Made by a program: the position numbers and the translations under genes | Assembly (NCBI GenBank): GCA_003116995.1 | Contig: BDSL01000169.1 | Coordinates: forward strand, 1-64,000 | Direction of reading: 5' to 3' | Length of the DNA: 64,000 nt | Origin: Yamagishiella unicocca | Lineage: Eukaryota > Chlorophyta > Chlorophyceae > Chlamydomonadales > Volvocaceae | In this document: piece by piece, positions 39,636-51,600 of the stretch | How positions within the stretch are numbered: the first letter of the stretch is position 1 | Layout of the letters: every line of letters begins with the position of its first letter | Notes under the pieces: model-generated | The model's database searches: none | What the model saw: the letters and a program-made list of their open reading frames with translations, nothing else | What the model was told of the DNA's origin: nothing

Positions 39636-42600
39636 ATGTCAGATAACGAAGAACTTGAGGATCAAGTAGCAAACCAGCAGGCTGAAGACGATGGAGAGGA
39701 GGCTGCTGGTGCTGAAGCTGCTGAGGCCGAGGGGGGCGAGGCGGCGGGGCTTGTCGAGGGCGAGGCGGATGATGAGGAAGAAGGGGATTATCAAGACTCT
39801 TCGGAGGTAAATCAAGCGTGGGACTGGCAGGTTCGCGGTGTAGGTCAGCGGGGAACGTGCATCGCAGGAGGACGACGACGAAGAGCAGAACGAATACGAG
39901 GAGGACGGCTTCATTGTAAACGACGCGGAGGAGGAGGAAGAGGAAGAGGAGGAGAAGGTGGAGGCTCCGAGGAGGAGGAAGAAGAAGAAGCGTGAGCGTG
40001 AGCTGCGGCTTGACGACGACGACTATGACCTGTTGGAGGAAAACCAAGTGCAGGTGGGACCCAGAGCAGGCGGTGTGGTCTTTCGTTGGCGGCATGCGCC
40101 GAGCCTCAACCCCCCCAGTAACCGGGTCTTCCCCCTTCACGCACCTGCGGGTTTCCTTTCGTACCCCCTTCACGCACGCCAACGCCCCCGTTCACCCCCT
40201 CCCAAACCGTACTGTCGTTATTGCGCATACAGGGCATCCGCCGGCCCACCGGTTTTAAGCGACTAAAGAGCAAAGCAGAAGATGCTCGGAAAGCAAATGA
40301 CGCAGCGGAAATCCAGAAGGACCTCTTCGGTTACGAAGGTGGGCTAGCCTGTCTGCGTGCCCTTCCACGACAGACACATCTGCACAACCATGGTAGCTGG
40401 AAGTGAATGGAATTGATGCACCCGCCCAGGGCGCAGTTTTGCCACCGAAAAGGGTTGGGCGTGTGATTGGCATCGGTGCAAGACCGTGCGCTTCACTGGG
40501 TCCATGCGCCCCTGTGACCCACATGCGCTAGGGGAGAGGCGAGAAAACTCGGTTATACGACATGGGGAGGGGTGGCATAAAGACCGTTTACATGGGGAGG
40601 CGGGGCGAGGGGCGCCAGGGGGGTTTGGGGGCGCGACCCAACACGTGCGTGTGCGGCCCCCGCGACGACGCCGGCTTTGCAGAGCTGGAGGATGAGGTGG
40701 AGGATGGCGGACGTGATGACAGGCGCGACACGTACGAGCAGGTGCGGGACTGCGGTGCCACCGGGCGCTCCTCAGAACACGGACGCACAGATGGGCATTC
40801 TCTGCAGGGCGTTTCGCACTGGGTATGGGTGCATCGATGGCGATGGTGTCCGCATCACCATCCGCTTCGGGCGAGGCGTGGGGGGCTAGTGGTCTCCGCC
40901 CCCCCCCGTGGGCGCCACTACCGCCCCTGCATGTCCGGCGCCTGAGTGTGGCGGCCGCGGTTGCTGCCCAATGTGCGGCAGGTCGGCGACGAGGACTTTG
41001 ACGACCTGGACGAGCAGGACGAAATGGCGGACTTCATTGTTGAGGGCGACGACATGGGCCCCAGGCGCCGCCACAGGCGACGAGCCGCCACCATACCCGG
41101 CGTCAGCAGCCGGGCGATGCAGGTGGGTGCGGGAAGATCAGCTGGGGTGGGCGAGGACGTGATGATCAGAAGGCGGGGGTATGAGGGGAAACCCGTGGGG
41201 TAAGGGACGGGGATGGCGTAAAAGGCCGATTACACGACATGGGGAGAGTAGGTTGGCGCATAAACGGGCCGGGGGGGGGGGGCTTCACGGAGGTTAGCGG
41301 TTCCTAGGACATGATGGCGGCACGCAGCATGCATGCTGCGCAGCTGCTCCCAAGCGTCCGGGGCGTAGGGTTGCGGCGGCATGGGCGGGATGGCGCTGGC
41401 CCTCGCCAACATCGAAGGCGACGTGTCGTTCCGGATCGGGTTGCGCAAGCATACGGGTTGCAGCTGCACGCGCAGGCCTTGATAACCGCACAGCCAACCT
41501 TCGTCATCGCCGTACGGCACTCACCCTCTCCCGGGAATGCAACAGGACGCCTTCGACATCTTCGGTGATGTGGACGCGCTGATGGACATGTACGAGGCCG
41601 CGAGGCAAAAGCCAGCCGGTGCGGGTGGCGCGGACACGGGCATGGACGGGGAGGGGCTGGCAGAGGACGAGGAAGACGAGTACGGCGAGGACGACGACGA
41701 GGCGGCTGCGGACGCGCGGCGGCAGCGGCGGCAGCAGCGCCAGCGGGACAAGACGTACAAACAGGCCATGAAGGTGCGCCCCCCCGTCTGGTGACCTTGC
41801 GGCGCTCGGCTTTGTTGCGACGCCGGAGGAGTCCCTAAACGCCTGCCAGAGTCGTGGCCGGCTGCCCTGCACAACCACAAACCCTGCTCCTCTCCATCCA
41901 TAGGTTATGGACCCGGAGCAGCTGGCTCGGGCGCACTTGCGGCCGGAGGACCAGGAGATTAAGGACCGTGACGTGCCGGAGCGGCTGCAGGTGGGTCGCC
42001 GGGGAGGGGGCACGTGGTCGGGGATGACCGGAGGTTTTGAGGAAGACCCGTGGATGCGAGAAAAAAACCGTAGGTAGGGTGACCCGTAGCGGCCCAGTGC
42101 GAGCACAGGGCAGACCACCGGGTGTGCGGATAGGACGGGCGGACATGGAAAGCGACCAGTACTGGCGACTAGGCACATGATAGGGCACACGACCGTGCCG
42201 GGAGGAGATTGCGAACATCCAGGGAGCAACCAACAGCGCTCCAGGGTGGGCCGTGCGGTTGCAAACGCTCGTCTGGACGCTGCGCTGTTTCCTAGGTACG
42301 ACTTCGGCGCCGGGGACGGCGTCCGTGTGGCATTCCGCAAACACTTAACGCGCAGCGGCGTACTTTTACTGTCCACAGGAGGTCCTGGGTTTCGATAACA
42401 GTTCGGGCGCGGCGGGTGGGGCCGGGGCGGCTCCGGGTGCTGGCATGGACCTTGACGCGGCGGCGGAGTGGATCTACCACACGCTACGGAACGCGAACAC
42501 GCCGGAGTGGCAGCTGCTGGCGCGAGGAGTGGAGGAGGTGCGTGGGGGCCAAGGATGGGGGGATAGGGGAGGGGAGGAGGTACGTGGGGGCCACGGGGGG

Positions 42601-45600
42601 ATGGCGTAAAGGCCCGGCTACACGACATGGGCAGTGTAGCTGTAGGGGGAGGGATGGCCCGGTGCGGACGACGGTGGCGGGAGCTGGGAGGGCCCACCGG
42701 TGCGGCCAGGGCGGCCACGGCGGATCGTTGTTGGCGCTAAGTAATGCGCGCAACTTGCTTTGCTGCACGCCATGATTGGTGTCCATGTGGGACTCGGTTC
42801 TGCCCATCCACCCAGATCGACGGCACGTACGACTCGGCAACCGCCAGCGGCCGTTTGGACGACCCACGGGCCGGTGAGCACCCCGGCGAGGTGGAGGGCG
42901 ACGACGTGCTGGGCGGCCCCCGCGAGGCGCTCCTGCGGCTCACCTTCCACCGCGCCGTCCTCATCGCGCGCTCCGATGAAGGACAGCAGCGTTGGAGCGA
43001 GGACGAGTCCCGGCACGGCCGGGTTAAGGCCGCGATCCGACAGGTGGGCGCATTGCGGCGCGCTTCGGAGGCCCGGGTCGGAATGCGGCGCCGGCGCAGC
43101 GGGCAATTGCTGGTTCAGTAAACAATTACCTCACCCAGCTATACCCTCGCCATCAGGTGGTAAACCCTGAATCCCCCCAACCTCCCCACCTCGGCGCGGT
43201 AAACCTGAATGCATCCCCCGCCCTCACCACACCACACCTCGGTTTGCCGGCCGTGGATTCGCGGGTTCTCTTATAAACCCCGCCCTCGCCACACCTCCGC
43301 TCCTCTTCCCCCCCCAGGTCCTGACTCAGTTCTTCGACCGTCACGAGGAGGTCCCGGTGGTTGCCATGTACCGGAAGGAGCTGGCGGGGCCGCTGCTGGC
43401 CATGGCGCCGGACGACGCGCCGCTGGTGACCACGCACGAGGAGCTGGAGCGCCAGCGGGACCGCCGCTACAAGAAGCACTACGACCAGGGCTTCGTGCAG
43501 CCGCACCACCGGCGCATCCGCAGGTGCGGCCGCGGCGGTGGAGGGGGGGCCCCGGCTGCCAGCACACCGGCATGCATCCGGCCGCCTGTATCAATAGAAG
43601 ACCCGAGTGATGTTGCCATAGTGGCTTGGCGCATGTGAAGAAAACATTGATAGTTGTGTATCCGTTCTGGGGCTCGCCAGTGCCTAATGTTTCCCCCCTT
43701 CCTCGCCCTTGCCGCCATCCCATCCCAAACCCCTGAGCCCTCACCCGTCACCCGGATCCAATGTCCCCCCCGCTTGTACTACATGGTTCATCTCCAGCCT
43801 CGGCCCACGTTTCTAGTCCTCTCCACCCCGGTCCCATACCCCTACCAGGTGGGCAGTGCTGTGGGCTGTGTTCGACTCGGCGCTGAAGTTCCGGTCGCTG
43901 ATGCAGCGGCGGGATCGAGCCTCAGCCGCGCTGGTCCGCTCCCGGGACCTGCTCCACTCCATGCTGGCGGACATCGACCCGCTCAGCGAGCGGGCGGCGC
44001 AGCTGGACTTCGACCTGCGGGCGCTGGACGAGTGCATGGACGCGCTGCAGGCGAGCTGCGAAAAGGGGGGATGGGCTCCCGGGCATAGGGAGGAAGGGCG
44101 GGGTCTGCCCTTGCCCTAGGGCGGGCTGGGGCTAACGGAGATGGGGTCTGCCCTTGCCCTAGGGCGGGCTGGGGCTAAGGTGCGCCGGCTGGAGGAGGCT
44201 TCCAGGGAAGCAGGAGCACCTTGGACAGCCCCAGTTGTACACATAAACCATTGTTCGGGTTACGGGGTCGACAGGTCGCCTGTGGGCGCGGATTCTCAGC
44301 GGCCACATGCGCGTCCGTGCATTATTCCGTTGCATTTCTTGCCGTTCCTCGCCCACCGGACGGCTCCTGTCCTGTCCTGTCCTGTCCCGTGTCCCACCAG
44401 GCGGCGAACACCAACGAGGCGCTGGTGGACGTGCAGCAGCGCATGAACCAGGTGCTGTCGTCCTACCCGGAGGTGCAGCTGGCGGCGCTGACCATCAGCA
44501 GCGGCGCGACGGTGCCCGGGGCCGTGGGATCCACGCGGAGGCCCAACCGCGGAGCGGCCAACAAGACGGCGCGGCTGCTGGGCATGCAGGTGGGCGCGGC
44601 GGCTGCGGGGGTGCTAGAATAGCAGTAGTCGAATCACTGGTTGGCGCCGGTCTGCAAGGGTGGACGTTTACGGTGCGGAAAGGTGTTCGGGTGTGGCGGC
44701 GTACGTGGAGTTCCGCTTCGGCGCCTTTCCAAGCGTTGCTGCAGCGCTTGTGGTGATGTCTCATGTGTCGACGCGCGGCAGTGACCTGTCGCGCTGTGTC
44801 ACCGGCCAATGACGCAAACGCAACCTGAAACGCGTACGATGTACGATGTACGACATCGCCAGTGCCGCGTCGGGAACCCACTCCGTCGGGCCTCCCCTCC
44901 CCTCCCCTTCCCGGCTACACTTTCCACGTCGAGTGACCGGCTCTTTTTTGCGACTCCCCTCCCCTCCCCGTAGGAGCTGGTGGCGGACTTCTGCATGTCC
45001 CCGGCGCAGTTCGTGGCCAACCTAGCGGAGGCGGGGCACGGCGGCCTGGCCCACGAGCCGCCCACGCCGCCAGTTCCCATCCTCGATTGGGCCACCGGAG
45101 CGCTTGAGGCGCTGCAAGCCAAGCACCCTGAGGTGGGCGGCAGCACAGATATACTATTTGCCGGAGCCTGCGGCATCTGGTTAACGCTGGTCATTTGGTT
45201 CCGTTTGCTTTCCCGCATCCAAGCGTTCGAATCCCTCGCTCCATTCGCGAATTGGATTCCCTCCTTGCCTCTAACCAGCACTCTTGTCTTCCTCCCCCGC
45301 CCCTCCCGGCTCCTGCTGCCACCCTCCCCGGTCAACAGAACGTCACTATCACCGCCTACAGCGCAGAGAACCTCGTCAGCCAGGTGAGCGGGGGCGGTCA
45401 CTGAAGCGCGACGCTGTGGTCGTATCACACAACTTCACAAGCCGCATCGGTGCATTGGTCCAGAAAACGGCACAGCACGGCACAGCACGGCGCAGCACTT
45501 CACAGCACAGCGCATCGGGGCAGTGGCGGCGGCTCCGAAGCCACCGGCGCACAGGATTGCACTGTCTGCAGCTCGCTGCCTCTGTCTGGCTGTTGACATT

Positions 45601-48600
45601 GAACGCATCCTCCCCTGCACCGCACCCACATGCGAACACACGGACATGCACACCCGTGTTCCTCATCTCATGCATGCCGCCGCCGTTGCCATGGCTTCCC
45701 CCTCATCCCTCGCCCGCCCTGGCGTGTCGCGTCTTTGCTCTCCCCTCCCCAGGCTCGCCTGGCAGCAGTGGCCAACCTGGTGAACGACTCGGGCGTGCGC
45801 AGCTTCCTGCGCAACGAGTTCTGGCGGAATGCGGTGGTGTCGTGCGAGGCGACGGAGGCGGGGGAGTCGGTACTGGACCCGTTCCACAAGTGAGGGCAGG
45901 GCCCGCGGATGAGGGGCGGGGCGGGGGATGGCGGCGGCTAAGGAAGAGTAGGAGCCACAGAGAGAGGCGGCCGGGCACATGGCTTGGAATGAGGGCATTG
46001 GGCTTCAAGGAACGTTAATCGATGCGCTGCCTTGCACATGAATGTCGGAGTGTCTGCTATAACGCGAAGGTAATGGCCGTTGTCGGCTCCATGTTTCGAC
46101 TCCGGCTGCATTACCCCTCCCGTACCCGTACCCGCGCCCGCCTCACCTCTTACCGCGCAGATACGCCCTGGCCGCCCGACTGCGCAAGAAGCCCGTGAGC
46201 CGCTTCGGCGGCAGCGACCTCATGCTGCGGCTGGACGAGGCCAACCGGGAGCGGCTGGCGGTGCTGCGGCTGCACCTGGAGAGCGGGCAGCAGGAGAAGA
46301 TGGTGGCGGACGTGTCGGAGCTCTTCCAATCGAGTGAGAGCGCTGGGGGGCGGGCAAAGCGGAAGCGGGGGGCCGCCCTCGGGTGGGAGCTTGGGGGCCG
46401 ATGACCATGACTGCAGCAAATCACGGGGCACGGGAGGGTTTTAGGGTTTTAGCCCTCTGTTCTGTAGGAGCTTGGAGCTTCCGTCGCCTCATTCCGTCCT
46501 CCAGGGCCTCGCCTTGTGCATCGCCAAACGTCTGTCCCAAACGGGTTTTTTCCGTACGCGAATTTCCTTGCAACCCGTCTCCTTTGTCGCTTCACCCGGG
46601 TTTTTTTCCCTCTTCTCCCCGAACCCCCCGACCCCTCCGCAACCTCCCCCCGCCCCAGGTGACCGCGGCGCGGTGGCGCAGCAATGGAACAACCTGCGCA
46701 AGGAGATCGTGCAGGCGGCGGTGGAGGAGCACCTGCTGCCCGCCTTCCGAACCCACTTCCACACCAAGCTGCTGGCGGAGGCGAGGGAGTACGCGCTGCG
46801 GCAGTGAGTTGCTCACAGGAGGGGCGGGGCGGGGTGTCGGATTGGCGGGGGCCCTAATGGGGTCGCGGAGGTAGGGAGGCCGCCATTGGTGATCACCGTC
46901 AACCAGCGTATCAACTGATTGCCTGAGGCAGGAGCCGGTGGATGGAGGTTAGGCAGTGCGGGGGGTCTGCAAACCACGCCGCATGGTCGCATGCTATACC
47001 CCTCCCCCCCCCCCCGACGCCGTTTTCGTGTCACCGGTTTTCACGCCACCCTCCGCCAACGCCGTACAGGTACTCCGACGCCTTGTGGCACGTGGCCACC
47101 GCCGGGCCGCTGCGGCTGCCGCTGGCTGACGCGGAGGACGAGTTCCTGACCAACCCGCGCCTCTGCATCGTAGTGTACGGAAACCAGGTGCGAAGGGGGC
47201 CGGAGACCTGCTGGAGACCTACGGCTCGGATGTAGCAATCCGTGCTCTTCCTACTCCTTTTGCAACGGGAAGGCCCTCTGCCTTGTGCTGCCTTCGTCAC
47301 GCAACCCCGCTCGCCCTCAAGTGGACGCCTTCAACCCCATTGGGACTCAACCCCCCGACCCACCTCTATCCGTACAGGAACTGAACCCTGCAACCGGCCA
47401 GCCCAACAACACGGCGGTGGTGTTCCTCAACGAGCTGGGCAACCTGGTGGATTTCTTCTTCGCGGGACAGCTGTCAGGGAACGTCCGCCGCAGCGGCCAG
47501 GGAGCAGGCGCCGTCTTCACGGACCCAGCAAAGGTGGGGCGCCCTCCGGCCGGGGACCCAGATGGAGAAGGTGGGGGGCCTGATGGGATGACGGGGCGGC
47601 GTTGGCAGCAAGCAACTCCACTCCACTTTCGTTGCCTCCTGCTCTCCGGTTGCCCCCTGAGTTGGACCACTGACCTGACGACTCGACCACCAACTCCCGA
47701 TCCCCATCGGCCCCCCTCAGAGCAAGGACGCTGCCCGCATCCGCGAGAAGCTTCTGGAGCACCTGCCCCACGCGGTGCTGGTGGGCATCTCGGCTCCCGC
47801 CTGCCGGCAGCTGCACGAGGACATCCGCAACATCGCGGACTCCCTCCTGGAGCACAGCGCGGAGTGAGCGGGGGCGCGGGGCAGGACGGGGGAGCAGCCG
47901 GGGGGATGCGAGGAGGAGAGCAGGGGTATCGGGGGAAGGGGCAGGGAGAATAACTCATGAAGTGGCATACGAGAAGAGGCGTTATTAGTTTGGGGCCGGG
48001 AGGAAGTTGTCGGCTAGGTGCCGGACCGGGCGCATGATGATGCGCGTATCCTAGGGCTGGACCCCTGAGCAGATAGGATTCGCCGAGCGCCCCTGGGCGT
48101 TCGTGCTCTTGGGTGGGGCTCACGCACGCCGGTGTCGTCATGCATCATCAGAACCACATCAGCACCACATCGCCGTAACCTGAATGCATCATGGTTTGCG
48201 TTGTCGTATCGTACCTTCCCGTCCCGTACGACAGCGCCCTGCAGGACCACGAGACTCGCGGCATCTACTGCTACGCCGTCGATGAGAAGCTAGCGGCGCT
48301 GTGGGAGAACAGCAGCTCGGCGAGGTCGGAGCTGCGGGAGCACGCGCCGCTGGTCCGGAGGGCGGTGGGGCTGGGGCGTGGAGCGCTTGACCCGCTGTCG
48401 CTGCTGGCGGCGCTGTGCGGCCCCGACAAGGAGGTAGGCGGGGCTAGTCGTCGGAGGCTGTTGGCTGTGTTGGGTCTGCGGAGGGGAGGGCGTGGCGGGC
48501 CCCCCGAAAGGGGGATCGAGAGGCGCCCCCGGTCGCTGTTTTTGCGATGCCGTATGCTGCTCCGTCAGCCATTCCCTCATTCCCAGGCGGACGGACGGAC

Positions 48601-51600
48601 TGAACCGGGGCCCATGGCGTGCTGTGTGTGCGCAGGTGCTGTCGCTCAACGTGTACGACATGCAGGACGCGCTGGGCAAGGACGAGCGGATGGCGGCGGT
48701 GACGAGGGTCATGGTGACCGCCACGGCGCAGGTGCGGTTGGGTGCGGTTGGGTGCGGTTGGGTGCGGTTGGGGTTGGGGCTGCTGGACGGGGAAAGCTGG
48801 TTGCGGCATTGGGGTTGCCGTGGGCATGGGTCCACTACGGCCGCAGTAACAGCAGCAATACAGCTGCAATAAAATGCATATTGTGATGCACCACCGCGCA
48901 GCTCTCAAGGTGTATATTCCACGCCAGGCGTCAGAAAGGACGTAGGTCCACGCCAAGGAAAGGCTGAAACCTGAACTCCCATGTAGCACGCGCCCGCCTA
49001 ACTACCTCCCCCTATTCCTCCTGCTGCCGCTGCGGCCTCCAGACGGGGGTGGACGTCAACCTCGCCTGCAACGTGGCATGGCGGTCCGAGGTGCTGCAGT
49101 TCGTTCCGGGGCTGGGGCCGCGCAAGGCCGGTGCGCTGCTGGCCGCACTGACCCGCAACCGCAACAAGGCTGAGAGCCGCTCCATGCTGTACAAGGACCT
49201 CAACGTGCTGGGCAAGGTGGTGTTCCGGTGAGCCAGCCTGCCTGCCGCCAGCCTGCCGCCTGCCAGCCGCGTCCGTGCCTGCCGCCTGCCAGCCGCCTGC
49301 CGGCGAGCCGCGTGCCGGCCTGTCTGGGACTGCAGCGCTCAGCGCCAAGCGCGCGCTAGGGCCTGGGTTGCCACTTGGCATACCCCGCAGACGGGCGGCA
49401 GCACTTGTCGTCTCCACGTCATCACCTCATCTCCACCCCCATCACACAACACCGCCTCCTCGCCGCGCCCCTCCCTGCCGCAGGAACGCCGGCCCCTACC
49501 TGCGGGTGCTCAAGGTGCCCGGCATCCGCCACCTGGAGAACCTGTCCTTCCGCACGCTGGACAACAGCCGCATCAGCCCGGAGATGTACCGACTGGCCAT
49601 CCAGCTGGCGCAGGCGGCGGCGGGCGGGGGCGACGCGGAGGAGGCGCTGGACAAGCGGGACAAGGTAGGGATCGGACAATACTAGGTGGCTACGGCTCGG
49701 GGCGGAGCGGGTCGGGATATGCAGGGAGGGGATTGCAGGGACGGGATTGCAGGGACGGGGTATGCAGGGCGGAGCGGATAGGGTTGATGGCAGCACACAC
49801 CTGACATCCATCCCACCTGTCTCCTTTCCGGTACCTGCCCCTTCCCCGTTGCTGCCACCACGGCTCGATCCTCGCCGTATTTGCGCCGGCAAAACCCTAC
49901 GCCTCTGCTCCCGGGTGCCGCCTGGTGCAGATCGAGTCGTACGACCTGGAGGCCTTCATGCGCGACATCGGGCTCACGGGGTCCAGCCCCGGCCTGGCGT
50001 CGCTCATTGACATCGTGGCGGAGCTGGTGTGCCCCAACCTGGAGCTGCGGCCGGCCTGGGCGGAGCTCAACACGCAGCAGGTGTTCCTGCTGTGCAACAA
50101 CGAGAGCGAGGACAGCTTGCGGGAGGGGCGCATCGTCGACGTAAGCGAGCGGGAAGCGAGCGGGGCGGGCATGGGAGGAGACCCGTGAGGTCGGCGCTGA
50201 AGCGTTTGGTACACTCGTTTTGAAGGGCATGCAGAAAACCTGAGGGGCGGGCGGGCAGGACGAGGGAGGGAGAGATGGGCCTGGCGTAATGCGGAACCGA
50301 GTGGGGAAGGCAAATCTGACGGGGGATGTGCGCTTTTTGTGGCGGCCTCTCTGCCCGCTCTCCTCGCTCATGCCTACTCAACTGCCCTTCCCGCCCTCTC
50401 CCGCGCCTCCTCCCCTCCCCCTCCTCCGCAGATCAAGATCACCTACGTGACCCGCGACGCGCTCAAGGTGGTGCTCATCAACAGCGGCACGGAGGGCATG
50501 GTGCGGGCGGAAGACGTAAGCGGCTCCGGCGGCTACTCGGGCCGCGTGGGCGGGCCGGAGTGGCAGTCGGCCATGCAGTCGCGACTCAACACGGTGGCGC
50601 GAGCCCGCATCCTGAGGCTGGAGGAGCAGCCGGACGCCAGCGGGGAGGGCAAGCGCTTCATGGTGGTGCTGTCCACAAAGTGAGCGGGATGGGAGACAGA
50701 CACCGCGGAGACAGTGCGCCCTCCACACCTCTGTCGGACCTGCTAGCCGCAAGCAGCGCTGTGCGCACGGTACGCGTGCTCACACGTCCCCTGCCGCACC
50801 GCTCGCAGGTCCTCGGTGGTGAACGACGAGGACGGCTTCTACGAAAAACAATACTGCAAGGATCGGGAGCCGCACTATGTGTGAGTGGAGGGGAGGGGAC
50901 CAAGGGCGGACTGGGGGCCTGCTGGCAGTCCCACGCTACCGCAGCAGTGCCGCAGCCCCCCAGTGCGTTGTGTTGTGATGACGTGAGGCGCATCCTGGTG
51001 CGTCAGCGATGTGACGGCTGCCCACACACCGGACCCCTTACCTCTCAGGCCCCGCGAGCGCACCGACACCACCACCAAGCGCCGCGCGGACGAGCACCGG
51101 CCGCGGGAGCAGCAGGTGCTGATCCGGCCCATCAGGCACCCCATGTTCAAGAACGTGTCGCAGGTAGGCGACTTGAGGCGGGGGTTGGAGGAGGAGGGCA
51201 ACGGGGCGGGGAGGGCGGCGGGCTCGCAATCCAACGGCAACGGGGAGCCAGCGGGCCAGGGCATGTGCGGATATCGAATTTTTCCGGACTACTGAACCAA
51301 TGGTGTTGGCTTGCCCGAGGCAGTGGAGTTGCAGGGGCTGCGCATCGGGTCCTTTCTATTTTCCCGCAACCACCGACCACTCCCAATGAAACCTCAACCG
51401 CCGCCGCCGCCGTGCGCCGTGCGTCGTACCTGCAGGTTGACGCCATGTCTGCTCTGGGCAAGGAGGACATGCCCGTGGGCTCGTGTATCATCCGGCCCAA
51501 CGTGCGAGCCAACCCCAACGTGCTGGACATTTCCATCAAGACCGCCCACGGCGCCGCCTCCAACACCCCGATTATCATGGTGGTGCAGCTCACGGAGAGC